From: Mycolicibacterium cosmeticum
GTDB taxonomy: Bacteria; Actinomycetota; Actinomycetes; Mycobacteriales; Mycobacteriaceae
Direction: 5' to 3'
DNA length: 64,000 bases
Assembly: GCF_000613185.1 (NCBI RefSeq)
Contig: NZ_CCBB010000003.1
Coordinates: forward strand, 1,736,001-1,800,000
Under the pieces are notes generated by a model. It worked only from the letters and a program-made list of their open reading frames with translations. It was not told the origin of the DNA and searched no databases. The position numbers and the translations under genes are program-made. Below, piece after piece: positions 48,994 through 57,926 of this stretch. Each line of letters begins with the position of its first letter. Position 1 is the first letter of the stretch.

Positions 48994-49185
48994 GTGCGGC
49001 TCACCGAATTCCACGAACGCGTCAGCGCTCAGTTCGGCTCGGCATACGGCGCCTCGGTGCTCGTCGACCACGTGTTGAGCGGGATGGGGCGCACCGCCGC
49101 ACAGGCCATCGAGGCCGGTGTCGAGCCGCGGGACGTGTGGCGGGCGCTGTGCGCCGACTTCGAGGTGCCGCGCGAACAGTGGTGA
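48994..49185 (+). CDS. DUF3046 family protein
   Basis: This 63-residue protein (VRLTEFHERVSAQFGSAYGASVLVDHVL...) matches the short DUF3046 family found just before recA in actinobacteria (Rv2738c in M. tuberculosis). The end DVWRALCADFEVPREQW is conserved. The function is unknown. GTG 48994 lies 10 bp after the glycosyltransferase stop. Confidence 0.85.
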   Translation: MRLTEFHERVSAQFGSAYGASVLVDHVLSGMGRTAAQAIEAGVEPRDVWRALCADFEVPREQW

Positions 49186-49221
49186 GACGGGAGGTGCTTC
49201 CCCGGCGTGTCTCACTTGCCT

Positions 49222-49237
49222 TCGAACACCTGTTCGT
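49222..49237 (+). promoter_or_regulatory. LexA (SOS) box of recA
   Basis: TCGAACACCTGTTCGT matches the mycobacterial SOS box TCGAAC-N4-GTTCGA in 15 of 16 positions. It sits 109 bp before the recA ATG and next to a -10-like TAGGGT (49237-49242). This is the LexA-dependent recA promoter region known in mycobacteria. Confidence 0.85.
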
Positions 49238-49266
49238 TAGGGTGGTGAGCGTTCGACTGAGCTGAC

Positions 49267-49289
49267 TTGTCGGTGGCTGGCCCTAATGT
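49267..49289 (+). promoter_or_regulatory. RecA-NDp/PafBC-dependent promoter of recA
   Basis: TTGTCGGTG (49267-49275), 8 bp, then TAATGT (49284-49289) is a full match to the LexA-independent DNA-damage promoter TTGTCRGTG-N8-TANNNT of mycobacterial recA. It lies downstream of the SOS box, so recA has two damage-inducible promoters. Confidence 0.85.
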
Positions 49290-49345
49290 CGCAGTCAACC
49301 GACCGGAACACCGGTCAACCGAACGACTACCGGAGAGGTATCACC

Positions 49346-50389
49346 ATGGCACCACAGGCTCCCGACCGCGAAAAAGCGCTCGAACTGGCGATGGCGCAGA
49401 TCGAGAAGAATTACGGCAAAGGCTCGGTCATGCGCCTCGGCGAGGAGGTGCGCCAGCCCATCTCCGTCATCCCCACCGGATCCATCTCCCTGGACGTGGC
49501 GCTGGGTATCGGCGGCCTGCCGCGGGGCCGGGTCATCGAGATCTACGGACCGGAATCCTCCGGTAAGACCACCGTCGCGCTGCACGCGGTGGCCAACGCC
49601 CAGGCCGCGGGCGGTATCGCGGCGTTCATCGACGCCGAGCACGCGCTGGACCCGGAATACGCCAAGAAGCTCGGCGTGGACACCGATGCGCTGCTGGTGT
49701 CCCAGCCCGACACCGGTGAGCAGGCCCTGGAGATCGCCGACATGCTGGTGCGCTCCGGCGCCCTGGACATCCTGGTCATCGACTCGGTCGCCGCGCTGGT
49801 GCCGCGTGCGGAGATCGAGGGCGAGATGGGCGACAGCCACGTCGGTCTGCAGGCCCGCCTGATGAGCCAGGCGCTGCGGAAGATGACGGGTGCGCTGAAC
49901 AACTCGGGCACCACCGCGATCTTCATCAACCAGCTGCGCGAGAAGATCGGCGTGATGTTCGGCTCGCCCGAGACCACCACCGGTGGTAAGGCGCTGAAGT
50001 TCTACGCCTCCGTGCGCCTGGACGTCCGGCGGATCGAGACGCTCAAGGACGGCACCGACGCGGTGGGTAACCGCACCCGGGTGAAGGTCGTCAAGAACAA
50101 GGTGTCCCCGCCGTTCAAGCAGGCCGAGTTCGACATCCTGTACGGCCAGGGCATCAGCCGGGAGGGCTCGCTCATCGACATGGGTGTCGAGCACGGCTTC
50201 ATCCGCAAGTCCGGTTCGTGGTTCACCTACGACGGCGAGCAGCTGGGGCAGGGCAAGGAGAACGCCCGAAAGTTCCTGCTGGAGAACGTCGATGTGGCCA
50301 ACGAGATCGAGAAGAAGATCAAGGAGAAGCTCGGCATCGGTGCCGTGGTGACCGACGATGACGTTCTGCCCGCCCCGGTCGACTTCTGA
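49346..50389 (+). CDS. recA: Recombinase RecA, intein-free
   Basis: The 347-residue strand-exchange ATPase is complete and uninterrupted. It has Walker [10 protein letters not shown] near residue 68, the [21 protein letters not shown] loop L1 region, [28 protein letters not shown], and an acidic C-terminus. Unlike M. tuberculosis RecA there is no intein. The Shine-Dalgarno GGAGAGG precedes ATG 49346. The final 32 bp overlap recX. Confidence 0.98.
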   Translation: MAPQAPDREKALELAMAQIEKNYGKGSVMRLGEEVRQPISVIPTGSISLDVALGIGGLPRGRVIEIYGPESSGKTTVALHAVANAQAAGGIAAFIDAEHALDPEYAKKLGVDTDALLVSQPDTGEQALEIADMLVRSGALDILVIDSVAALVPRAEIEGEMGDSHVGLQARLMSQALRKMTGALNNSGTTAIFINQLREKIGVMFGSPETTTGGKALKFYASVRLDVRRIETLKDGTDAVGNRTRVKVVKNKVSPPFKQAEFDILYGQGISREGSLIDMGVEHGFIRKSGSWFTYDGEQLGQGKENARKFLLENVDVANEIEKKIKEKLGIGAVVTDDDVLPAPVDF

Positions 50390-50891
50390 GACCGGGCCCG
50401 CTGAGGGACCCAAGCGCGAGGAGCAGGCGCGGGACGTGTGTCTGCGCCTGCTCACCGTGCGGGCCCGCACCAGGGCCGAGTTGGTAGCCGCGCTGACCAA
50501 GCGCGGCTACCCCGATGACGTCAGTGCCCGGGTGCTGGACCGGCTGGTCGAGGTCGGGTTGGTCGATGACGCCGCATTTGCCGCCGAGTGGGTCCGCAGC
50601 CGGCGAACCAATGCCGGAAAAGGCAAGCGCGCCTTGCTCGCCGAGTTGCGCACCAAAGGTGTCGATGCAGACGTCATCGCCGAAACCCTCGACGGCGTCG
50701 ACGCGGGGGAGTGGCAGGTGCAGGCCGAGCGGCTGGTGGCCACCAAGCTGCGCCGGGAAAACCTCGACGACGAAGCCAAGGTCACCCGACGTCTGGTCGG
50801 CATGCTGGCCCGCAGGGGCTACAGCCAGACCATGGCCTTCGACGTGGTCAAAACGCAACTGGCCCAAGAGCAGGCGCGGCGGGCCGTCTAG
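50358..50891 (+). CDS. recX: RecA modulator RecX
   Basis: The 177-residue, all-helical protein ([55 protein letters not shown]...) is a typical RecX with three tandem three-helix repeats. It inhibits RecA filaments. ATG 50358 lies 32 bp inside recA, the arrangement also seen in M. tuberculosis. A small hairpin follows its stop. Confidence 0.93.
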   Translation: MTFCPPRSTSETGPAEGPKREEQARDVCLRLLTVRARTRAELVAALTKRGYPDDVSARVLDRLVEVGLVDDAAFAAEWVRSRRTNAGKGKRALLAELRTKGVDADVIAETLDGVDAGEWQVQAERLVATKLRRENLDDEAKVTRRLVGMLARRGYSQTMAFDVVKTQLAQEQARRAV

Positions 50892-50905
50892 ACGCGAATC
50901 GCGTC
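50891..50905. terminator. Short hairpin after recX
   Basis: GACGCG (50891-50896) and CGCGTC (50900-50905) form a perfect 6-bp stem with a 3-nt loop, exactly filling the gap between the convergent recX and SDR stop codons. It is a plausible but weak bidirectional terminator. Confidence 0.5.
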
Positions 50906-51658
50906 CTAAATGACGAATCCTCCGTCGATGTTCCACGTGACGCCCGTGACATAGCTGGCCTCCGGTGAGGCGAGATAAGCCACGGCGCTGGCGATGTCGC
51001 TGGGCTGACCGTAGCGGCCGACCGCGATGAACGGTCGCACCTGGTCGGAGAACCCGCCTTCTTCGGGGTTCATATCGGTGGCCACCGGGCCGGGCTGAAT
51101 CGTGTTCACCGTGATGCCGCGCGGCCCGAGTTCCCGGACCAGCCCGCGCGTCAGGCCCGCGACCGCCGCCTTGGTGAGCGCGTACACCGACAGTCCAGCC
51201 ATGGGCGCTCGATCGGCATTCACGCTGCCGATCGTGATGATCCGGCCGCCCTCGTCCAGGTGTGGAATCGCTCGCTGGATCGCCGCGAATACAGCGCGTA
51301 CGTTCACCGCGATGAGCCGGTCGAACTCCTCGAGCGGAAATTCCTCGATCGGGCCGGCGGTCGCAATGCCGGCATTGTTGACCAGAATGTCGATGCCACC
51401 CAGTCGCGAGACGGTCTGGTCGACGGCCGCATTGACCGCGTCGGCGTCGGCGCTGTCGGCCTGGATGGCCACCACCTTCGCGCCGGTCGCGTCGAGTTCG
51501 GCGGCCAGCGCCTCGGCCGGCTCCGGGGAGGAGTTGTACGTGAAAGCGACGGACGCGCCGTCGGCGGCCAACCGCCGGACGATCTCGGCGCCGATGCCGC
51601 GCGACCCGCCGGTGACGAGGGCGCGTTTGCCGGACAGTGGTGCAGTTGTGGTGGTCAT
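50906..51658 (-). CDS. Short-chain dehydrogenase/reductase (FabG-like)
   Basis: The 250-residue classical SDR has LVTGGSRGIGAEIVRRLA, NNAGIATAG, Ser in TIGSVNADRAP, and YALTKAAVAGL (YxxxK). ATG 51658 (MTTTTAPLSGKRAL) is chosen over the in-frame ATG 54 bp upstream because the extra residues are not SDR-like. The substrate is unknown. It opens the accessory block between recX and the glutamate transporter. Confidence 0.85.
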   Translation of the reverse strand: MTTTTAPLSGKRALVTGGSRGIGAEIVRRLAADGASVAFTYNSSPEPAEALAAELDATGAKVVAIQADSADADAVNAAVDQTVSRLGGIDILVNNAGIATAGPIEEFPLEEFDRLIAVNVRAVFAAIQRAIPHLDEGGRIITIGSVNADRAPMAGLSVYALTKAAVAGLTRGLVRELGPRGITVNTIQPGPVATDMNPEEGGFSDQVRPFIAVGRYGQPSDIASAVAYLASPEASYVTGVTWNIDGGFVI

Positions 51659-51730
51659 GACGGAGTCAAGCGGCGCGAGGTCGGGAAGATTCCTTGCTGT
51701 GACCGGCGTCACTCGAGCGGCCTGTGGTGC

Positions 51731-52015
51731 CTATCGCGCCGCGGAATCGGCGGAGTGCGGTCCGAACTCGGTGGTCACCACCGCGACGGTGTCGGCGGGG
51801 AAGCCGCCACACCGAGCGTGCTCGCGGATCGCCTCCTCGCTGGGCGCCTCGTGAAGGCAGTAGATCTTGTCGCCGGCGACGTAGCTGGTGATCCACCGGT
51901 AGGGCACCCCGAGGGTTTCGACAACACCGTTGGATGTGGCGGCGATCTCTGCCAGTTGCGATTCGGTCAGCTCACTGGCGCCTGGGATCTCCCGCTCGAT
52001 GATGTAGCGCTTCAT
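51731..52015 (-). CDS. DUF4242 family protein
   Basis: The 94-residue protein (MKRYIIEREIPGASELTESQLAEIAATSNGVVETLG, then WITSYVAGDKIYCLHEAPSEEAIREHARCGGFPAD) matches the small ferredoxin-fold DUF4242 family, some members of which bind nickel. GGAGG lies 4 bp before ATG 52015. It is upstream of the SDR on the same strand by 72 bp and may share its transcript. Confidence 0.8.
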   Translation of the reverse strand: MKRYIIEREIPGASELTESQLAEIAATSNGVVETLGVPYRWITSYVAGDKIYCLHEAPSEEAIREHARCGGFPADTVAVVTTEFGPHSADSAAR

Positions 52016-52170
52016 TGGTCCTCCATGACTGGGTCGACGGTCCGCGACGGTCGTCGCGTGCCACAAACAATGTCGGCGGCCGTTCTCGGAATGCTGACCA
52101 AATCCTGAAATCCGCAGCTCAGAGTCGCATGTGGCGGCGCTTCGCGCCGGTTTCGCGCTGTTCCCGGGCC

Positions 52171-52215
52171 GTTTCACAACTGCTTCAACTTCAGGCAACG
52201 CCATCGGCGCACGGT
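52171..52215 (+). promoter_or_regulatory. Shared intergenic motif, copy 1
   Basis: GTTTCACA (52171-52178) and CATCGGCGCAC (52202-52212), with CAACTT between them, recur with the same 31-bp offset at 57927. TTCACA and TTCAAC here are also 11 bp apart, reminiscent of SARP direct repeats. The copy lies in the 252-bp gap between the divergent DUF4242 and PGRS genes; nothing else recognisable is in this gap. Confidence 0.5.
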
Positions 52216-52267
52216 TGTACCGTCCGGCGGTCGTCGGGCAACGGCCGGATGAGGAACGGAGACGACA

Positions 52268-53548
52268 ATGCTGGTGGAGACGAGGGCGGTCGGGCGCGTG
52301 GGCGCGCTCGCGATCGCTTTGGGCGTGGGATGTGCGATCGCGCCGGCGTCGTTGGCGCCACCGGATTCCCAACCACGCACCGCAGGCCACGCTGAGGTTC
52401 TGTCCCTCGGCCCCGCGGTGGTGCGACTGGCGTCGGCAGAGACAATTCCGCCGGCCATGCAGCCTGCGTCACCCTGGGTGTTGTCGGCTGTGGAACCGGT
52501 TGCAGGACAACAGTTATCGGAAGTTCTCGACGGCCCCGTCGACGCCTCCGCAGCTGGGATGGCCAACGCGCGGGCCCGCGTGGTCGGGCACACCGCGATG
52601 GTGTTCGGGCCCGCGACAACCGCCGCGGTGACACCAGGGGCCGGCGCCAACCATGCCGGACGGGCGACGACTGCCTTGCAGCCGACCTTTGGTGGCAGTC
52701 ACCTCGGCGACATCATCGGCATCTTCATCGGCAACGGTGACGAGCCCGGCGAGAACGGCGGCTTGTTGATCGGTAACGGTGCCGATGGCGGTCCGGGTCA
52801 GAACGGGGGACGCGGTGGACTGCTCTTCGGGAACGGCGGCAGGGGCGGTGATGCCACGGCGACCCAGGGGGCCGGAAATGGTGGCAACGCCGGGATGTTC
52901 GGGAACGGAGGCGACGGGGGTGCCGGCGCCAACGCGACATCGGCCGATGGCGGTATGGGTCACCCCGGCGGTGCCGGCGGTAATGGCGGCGTCATCGCGG
53001 GTAACGGAGGCGACGGCGGGCGCGGCGGCAACGCCACCAACTCCGGGACCGCTGTGGGCGGCTCCGGCGGGCGTGGCGGCAAGGCCGGGACGCTGTTCGG
53101 GGTGGGCGGTCGCGGTGGAGACGGTGGCAGCGGCGCGAGCAGCCAAGGGGAGGGCGTCGGCGGTAGCGGCGGGCCAGGCGGCGACGGCGGATTCTCGGGA
53201 ACCGGGGGCGACGGCGGTAATGGCGGTAGGGGTGCCGGCGTCACCGGCAGCGGCGGCTATGGCGGTTCGGGCGCGAACTCGCGAGTCGGCCAGGGCGGTG
53301 CGGGAGGCAAAGGCGGCTCGGCGTCGTCGACCACAGGCGCGGCGAAGGCGGGCGGGGGCGGGCACGGTGGCAACGGAGGCACGTTCAGCACCGGTGGACG
53401 GGGCGGTGACGGCGGAAACGCGACAACCACGACCGGTACCGCGAAGGGCGGCGACGGTGGCGACGGCGGCAGGCCGAACGGTACCGGCGGCGCCGGAGGC
53501 CAGGGCAACAACGGCAACGGCAACAACGGCGCCGACGGCGACGCCTGA
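52268..53548 (+). CDS. Secreted PGRS-like glycine-rich repeat protein without PE domain
   Basis: The 426-residue protein has an N-terminal hydrophobic segment (residues about 8-30, VGALAIALGVGCAIAPASLA) likely to be a signal peptide or anchor. A non-repetitive 110-residue region follows. From about residue 145 to the end it is a PGRS-type array of GNGG, GGDGG and GGRGG turns (for example GGLLIGNGADGGPGQNGG). There is no PE domain with its Pro-Glu start. PGRS arrays form glycine-rich sandwich or coil structures on the cell surface; the role of this one is unknown. A strong terminator follows. Confidence 0.8.
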   Translation: MLVETRAVGRVGALAIALGVGCAIAPASLAPPDSQPRTAGHAEVLSLGPAVVRLASAETIPPAMQPASPWVLSAVEPVAGQQLSEVLDGPVDASAAGMANARARVVGHTAMVFGPATTAAVTPGAGANHAGRATTALQPTFGGSHLGDIIGIFIGNGDEPGENGGLLIGNGADGGPGQNGGRGGLLFGNGGRGGDATATQGAGNGGNAGMFGNGGDGGAGANATSADGGMGHPGGAGGNGGVIAGNGGDGGRGGNATNSGTAVGGSGGRGGKAGTLFGVGGRGGDGGSGASSQGEGVGGSGGPGGDGGFSGTGGDGGNGGRGAGVTGSGGYGGSGANSRVGQGGAGGKGGSASSTTGAAKAGGGGHGGNGGTFSTGGRGGDGGNATTTTGTAKGGDGGDGGRPNGTGGAGGQGNNGNGNNGADGDA

Positions 53549-53556
53549 TCTTCGGG

Positions 53557-53592
53557 GGCGCCCGGCAATGATTGCGGCGATTGCCGGGCGCC
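53557..53592. terminator. Terminator after the PGRS-like gene
   Basis: GGCGCCCGGCAAT (53557-53569) and ATTGCCGGGCGCC (53580-53592) form a perfect 13-bp stem with a 10-nt loop. It separates the PGRS-like gene from the regulator gene and supports the regulator start at 53623, beyond it. Confidence 0.85.
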
Positions 53593-53622
53593 GAGCCGAA
53601 ACTTGGGGGACGCTGTACGGCG

Positions 53623-56544
53623 ATGACGGCGGAGTTTCGATTGCTCGGCGAGGTCGAGGTCGTGGTCGATGGCCGGGGCCTCGATGCAGGCCACGCGCGA
53701 CAGCGGTGCGTGCTGGTGGCGTTGCTCGTCGATGTCAATCGTCCGGTATCGGCCGACACGCTCATCGATCGGGTGTGGTCCGACGAGCCGCCCCAAAAGG
53801 CGCGTAATGCGTTGGCTGCTTATATCTCTCGGCTGCGGCAGCTCGTCGCCGGCCACGACGGGGCGCGGATTGTCCGCGGCCCCGGCGGTTACATGCTCCA
53901 AGTCGATGCGCAGACCGTGGATCTCCATCGATTTCGGGACATGGTGTCGCAGGCCAGGGCGGCGCGGAACCGAGCCGACGCGGCCGCCATGTTCGACGCG
54001 GCGCTGCAGTTGTGGCGCGGTGCGCCGTTCGCCACGCTCGACACCCCGTGGACAAATGAGGTGCGGACTTCACTTGAGGCCGAGCGGCTTTCGGCGGTCC
54101 TCGACCGCAATGACGCGGCGCTCGACGCCGGCCGCCACGGTGAGTTGCTCAACGACCTCGCAGCGACGCTGCACGCGCATCCACTCGACGAACGGATCGC
54201 CGGTCAGCTCATGTTGGCGCAGTACCGGAGCGGTAGGCAAGCCGCCGCCCTGGACACCTATCGCGGGATGCGCGAACGGCTGGTCCAGGAGCTGGGTGTC
54301 GACCCGAGCCCGGCGTTGCAGGCTGTGCAGCAGCAGATCCTGGACGGCGATCCGATGCGTCCGGTCGAGCCGGCCGTACCGCCGGCCACCGCGGATCTCG
54401 GCGTCACGCAGTCTGCGGCGGCCGAACCGGTGGTACCTCGCCGGAGGACGCGACTCATCGGCCGAGACGGTGATGTGCTTCGGGTGATTGCCGGGTTGCG
54501 CGACGGACCCGTCGTCACCCTCACCGGCGTCGGAGGTGTCGGCAAGACCCGGCTCGCCTTCGAGACGGCAGCCCGCGCGCAGGACAACTTCGTTGACGGC
54601 GTCTGGGTCTGCGAGTTGGCGCCGCTGAGCGATGGCTCGGCGATCGGGCGTGCCGTGGCGGCCGCCGTGCGGGTGCGGGCCGGCTACGGCCAGGATGTCG
54701 ACGATGCCGTGGTCGAACATCTCCGTCCGCTGGACTTACTTCTGGTCGCCGACAACTGCGAGCACGTGCTTGCGCCGGCGGCCGAACTGATCGACCGGAT
54801 CATCCACGAATGCCCCGGGGTGCGGGTACTGGCCACCAGCAGAGAACCGCTCGGTGTCGAAGGTGAGCGCATCGTGCCGGTGCATCCCTTGTCCGAGGAG
54901 CATGCCGCGGAGCTGTTCGTCGATCGGGCCAGGGCCAGCCGGCCGGACTTCAACCCCGACCGAGAACCGGTGGGCGCGGTCGCCGAAATATGCCGACGGC
55001 TCGACGGGGTACCGCTGGCCATCGAGTTGGCTGCGGCGCGGGTGCGTGCGATGTCGAGCTTGGATATCGCCCGCCGCCTGGATCGACTCCGCTTGCTCAG
55101 CGGCGGCAGTCGGGGTACCCACCCACGTCAGCACAGCGTCGCGGCGACCATCGACTGGTCCTACCGCCTGCTGTCCGACGCCGAACAGAAGATGTTTGCG
55201 CGATTGTCGGTGTTCGCCGGCGGGTTCGACCTCGACGCGCTCCATGGCGTGTGCGCCGCTGACGGCATCACCGACGACGACGCCTTCGACATGCTCATGA
55301 GCTTGGTCGACAAGTCGATGGTCGTGGTACGCAGTGGCCCTGCCGGTACCCGGTACGACGTCCTCACGACGCTGGGTGCCTACGGACTGCAACGTCTGCG
55401 GGACAATGGAACCGTCGATGACGCTGCGTCGCGCCACGCACATTACTTCGTCGAGCTGGTCGAGCGCGCCTCGGTGGGTATGCGTGGGCCCGACGAGGCG
55501 GCCTGGGTGCAGCGGCTACTGCCGAGGGCCGGAACGACCTTTGTCGCACCGGATTTCGACAATCTTCGCACTGCATTCGAATTCGCCATGGCGCGTCACG
55601 ACATCGACCTTGCGCTTCGATTGGTCACGTCACTGCCCGAGATTCACCTTCGTATCGGATATGTCCCGATGGACTGGGTGGAACGGGCAGTCCAGGCCGC
55701 CGACCGCGACCACCCCCTCTTCCCGGCAGCTGTCGGCACTGTCGCTCGCGGCTACCAGGTGCTCGGGGACTTCGGCCACGCACGGGCGATCATCTCGCTG
55801 GCGGAGGGCCGCGAGCCGGCACCCGGTGTCTCCTACCTCGCTCATCCGGCGGATGTGCTCGCCGATGTCGTGATGAACGAAGGCGACGCGATCACGAGCA
55901 CCGCCTACTTCGAGGAGCTGTTCCACGAGTCGCAAGAGGACACCGATCCCCTGAGATTGGTCCTGGCGGGGGAGCGAATCACGCTCGGGCATCAGGAGAT
56001 GGGGACGCTGAGTGCTGCCTTACCGACCGCTGAGGAGGCGATGCGGATCGCTGAGGCCACGGGAAATCCGACGGCGCGGTCACTGGCCGGATCCGCGCTG
56101 GGCCGTGCCCTGTCCGAGACGAACCCGGACCGGGCGCTGAAGATCCTGGCCGAAGCCAGAGGCCTGGCAGCCGCGGTCGAGAACAACTGGCTGATCGCCA
56201 TGGCCATGATGGAGTCGGCCACCATCAACACCGTGCACGGCGACGTGACCGCGGCGGCACGAGACTTCCTCGGCACGCTGGATCTGTTCGTTGTCGGTGG
56301 ACCGGGTCGGGTGATGCCTCTACAGTGGGAAAACCTGCGACGTGTGACGCGATTTCTTTGCCGAGTGGGTGCCGCCCGGGAAGCGGCGGCGCTACACCGC
56401 GCGGTCGTTGCGTCTGGCCGGGCGTCACCGCTGAGCGCCGCCCAGCTGGCCGCCATGAACGGTGCAGACAGCGTCGGGATGAGCGACGACGACATCGTCG
56501 ACTACACGCGGACGGCGCTCCACCGCATCGTTGAGGCCGACTAG
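53623..56544 (+). CDS. AfsR/SARP-type STAND transcriptional regulator
   Basis: The 973-residue protein joins an OmpR-like winged helix (1-95, FRLLGEVEVVVDGRGL ... LIDRVWSDEPPQKARNALAAYISRLRQL), a BTAD bacterial activation domain (96-245), a STAND/NB-ARC ATPase with Walker A TGVGGVGKTRLA near 303 and Walker B LLLVADNCEHVL near 372, and a long TPR-like helical C-terminus. Such proteins bind DNA as SARP activators and switch by nucleotide and ligand binding. ATG 53623 is chosen; the upstream in-frame ATG lies in the terminator. Its targets are probably the neighbouring genes. The last 4 bp overlap the convergent secreted-protein gene. Confidence 0.88.
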   Translation: MTAEFRLLGEVEVVVDGRGLDAGHARQRCVLVALLVDVNRPVSADTLIDRVWSDEPPQKARNALAAYISRLRQLVAGHDGARIVRGPGGYMLQVDAQTVDLHRFRDMVSQARAARNRADAAAMFDAALQLWRGAPFATLDTPWTNEVRTSLEAERLSAVLDRNDAALDAGRHGELLNDLAATLHAHPLDERIAGQLMLAQYRSGRQAAALDTYRGMRERLVQELGVDPSPALQAVQQQILDGDPMRPVEPAVPPATADLGVTQSAAAEPVVPRRRTRLIGRDGDVLRVIAGLRDGPVVTLTGVGGVGKTRLAFETAARAQDNFVDGVWVCELAPLSDGSAIGRAVAAAVRVRAGYGQDVDDAVVEHLRPLDLLLVADNCEHVLAPAAELIDRIIHECPGVRVLATSREPLGVEGERIVPVHPLSEEHAAELFVDRARASRPDFNPDREPVGAVAEICRRLDGVPLAIELAAARVRAMSSLDIARRLDRLRLLSGGSRGTHPRQHSVAATIDWSYRLLSDAEQKMFARLSVFAGGFDLDALHGVCAADGITDDDAFDMLMSLVDKSMVVVRSGPAGTRYDVLTTLGAYGLQRLRDNGTVDDAASRHAHYFVELVERASVGMRGPDEAAWVQRLLPRAGTTFVAPDFDNLRTAFEFAMARHDIDLALRLVTSLPEIHLRIGYVPMDWVERAVQAADRDHPLFPAAVGTVARGYQVLGDFGHARAIISLAEGREPAPGVSYLAHPADVLADVVMNEGDAITSTAYFEELFHESQEDTDPLRLVLAGERITLGHQEMGTLSAALPTAEEAMRIAEATGNPTARSLAGSALGRALSETNPDRALKILAEARGLAAAVENNWLIAMAMMESATINTVHGDVTAAARDFLGTLDLFVVGGPGRVMPLQWENLRRVTRFLCRVGAAREAAALHRAVVASGRASPLSAAQLAAMNGADSVGMSDDDIVDYTRTALHRIVEAD

Positions 56545-57125
56545 GAGCAACACCCGTCGCAGATGCCGGGCGCCCCGAAGTCCCTGACTATCTCCTGGCT
56601 GATCTGAGTTCTCGCCCCGCCGTCAGCATCGACGAATGTCGCGGCGGCATAGATTTCGTCGAAATCCTCGCCGGTGACCCTGTCGGGGTCGTACCACTTG
56701 GTTCCGTCGGCGTCGAGTTCATATGCATATACCGACAGCTCACGTTGGTACTCCAGTCCGCCAGGACCCGCCCTGAGAAAGCCACCGGGATCCGAATGCC
56801 GGTGCGGGACTTGAAGGTAGGCAATGCTGGTGTCGCCTTCGTGGCCGTTGCCGTCATCGTCTTGGAGGTAGTACTTCATGTGGCCCGGTTTTGCCGGATT
56901 GTCATCGATGTGGATGAGGTATCCCTCGGCGTCGGCCTGGGACATCGGGAAGACGCCCCTGATCGTCACGCGGTAGTAGCCGGGCTTCCCGAAATCCGGG
57001 CACAAGAAAAGGGTTGCGCCGCTCGGCTTGGGGGCGGCATCCGCCGGTGCCATAACCGGCAGGGCCAGTGCGACAAGGGCGGTGGCGGCTGCGCCGAGCG
57101 TCGTCAGTCGGTTGCTCGCGTTCAT
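56541..57125 (-). CDS. Secreted protein with C-terminal CDGCC tail, paralogue A
   Basis: This 194-residue protein has a signal peptide (1-31, cleavage near ADA-AP) and no family I recognise. It aligns along its length with the neighbour at 57159: LFLCPDFGKPGYYRVTIRGVFPM, DAEGYLIHIDD, LRAGPGGLEYQREL, DEIYAAATFVDADGGAR and the end GICDGCCS. Four cysteines, one near residue 42 and the CDGCC tail, are shared. It follows the paralogue by 33 bp on the same strand, so the two form an operon. Confidence 0.75.
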   Translation of the reverse strand: MNASNRLTTLGAAATALVALALPVMAPADAAPKPSGATLFLCPDFGKPGYYRVTIRGVFPMSQADAEGYLIHIDDNPAKPGHMKYYLQDDDGNGHEGDTSIAYLQVPHRHSDPGGFLRAGPGGLEYQRELSVYAYELDADGTKWYDPDRVTGEDFDEIYAAATFVDADGGARTQISQEIVRDFGAPGICDGCCS

Positions 57126-57158
57126 GGTGGTGTGCTCCTGGTCTGGTGCGGGTTCGAA

Positions 57159-57740
57159 TCAGTTGCAGCAGCCGTCGCAGACGCCTGCGACCTCGAAGCT
57201 GCGGGTGATCACCTGTGTGACGGCGCGACGTTCGCCGCCGTCACCGTCGCGGAACGTAGCGACGGCGTAGACCTCGTCGACGTCGTCGTCGGATCCGGGC
57301 TGCTTGTGGTCCTCGTTGAAGTTCGGCCGCGGAACCACCATTTCGCGGCGGTACTCCAGGCCTCCCGGACCCGCCTGGAGGTAGCCCTCGCTCGTGGTCT
57401 GCGTCGTCGGGTAGAAGCCGTAGCCGATGTCGTGATCAGAATGGTCGCCGGTGTCGTCGGCCTTGAGTTGCACCCGGAGACCACCGGGGCCAGGGCCACC
57501 GGGATGATTTCCGTCGTTCATGTGGATGAGGTAACCGGCCGCGTCGGGCTGCTGCATCGGGTAGACACCCTTCACCGTGATCCGGTAGCTGCTGGGGTTC
57601 CCGAGATCCTGGCAGACGTACAACATCGCACCGTCGGTCTGCGCCGGCGCGGCGGTGGCGACACCGGCGGTCAAACCGACGGCCGTTGCCAACGCGGCCG
57701 CGCCGCCCACCACCGATACGAATTGTTTGATTCCACTCAT
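57159..57740 (-). CDS. Secreted protein with C-terminal CDGCC tail, paralogue B
   Basis: The 193-residue protein starts at ATG 57740 (MSGIKQFVSVVGG). It has a signal peptide (1-31) and the same layout as the downstream copy: LYVCQDLGNPSSYRITVKGVYPM, DAAGYLIHMND, LQAGPGGLEYRREM, DEVYAVATFRDGDGGERR and a C-terminal GVCDGCCN. A Pro/Gly-rich insert (GNHPGGPGPGGL) distinguishes it. The function is unknown. The Cys tail could bind metal or form disulfides with the N-terminal Cys after export. Confidence 0.75.
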   Translation of the reverse strand: MSGIKQFVSVVGGAAALATAVGLTAGVATAAPAQTDGAMLYVCQDLGNPSSYRITVKGVYPMQQPDAAGYLIHMNDGNHPGGPGPGGLRVQLKADDTGDHSDHDIGYGFYPTTQTTSEGYLQAGPGGLEYRREMVVPRPNFNEDHKQPGSDDDVDEVYAVATFRDGDGGERRAVTQVITRSFEVAGVCDGCCN

Positions 57741-57926
57741 CGCTGATCCCCTCAGACTGTGGGCATGCGCCCTCGTTGTTGACGGCATGACCCTGCCGGT
57801 ACGTCGTTGCTCACCGCTGAAGCAGTCGTGAAAGCCGCAGATCATCGGCCCGGACTCACTTCTGGCCACCCGAAACGGTGCCGCCCTGGAATGTCCGGGT
57901 CGCGCCAAAATCACGCTGACCTCGAT

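Noticed and set aside
52700..53548. Repetitive DNA that could be mistaken for a repeat array or CRISPR
   Set aside because: The repetition is short, imperfect and codon-phased, encoding Gly-Gly-X turns of the PGRS-like protein; there are no constant repeats with unique spacers.
53572..53622. Upstream in-frame ATG for the STAND regulator
   Set aside because: It lies within the 13-bp terminator stem-loop after the PGRS-like gene, and the extra 17 residues do not belong to the winged-helix domain.
56290..56298. Third copy of TTGTCGGTG, the DNA-damage promoter 9-mer
   Set aside because: It lies inside the STAND regulator coding sequence and no TANNNT follows at 8 bp.
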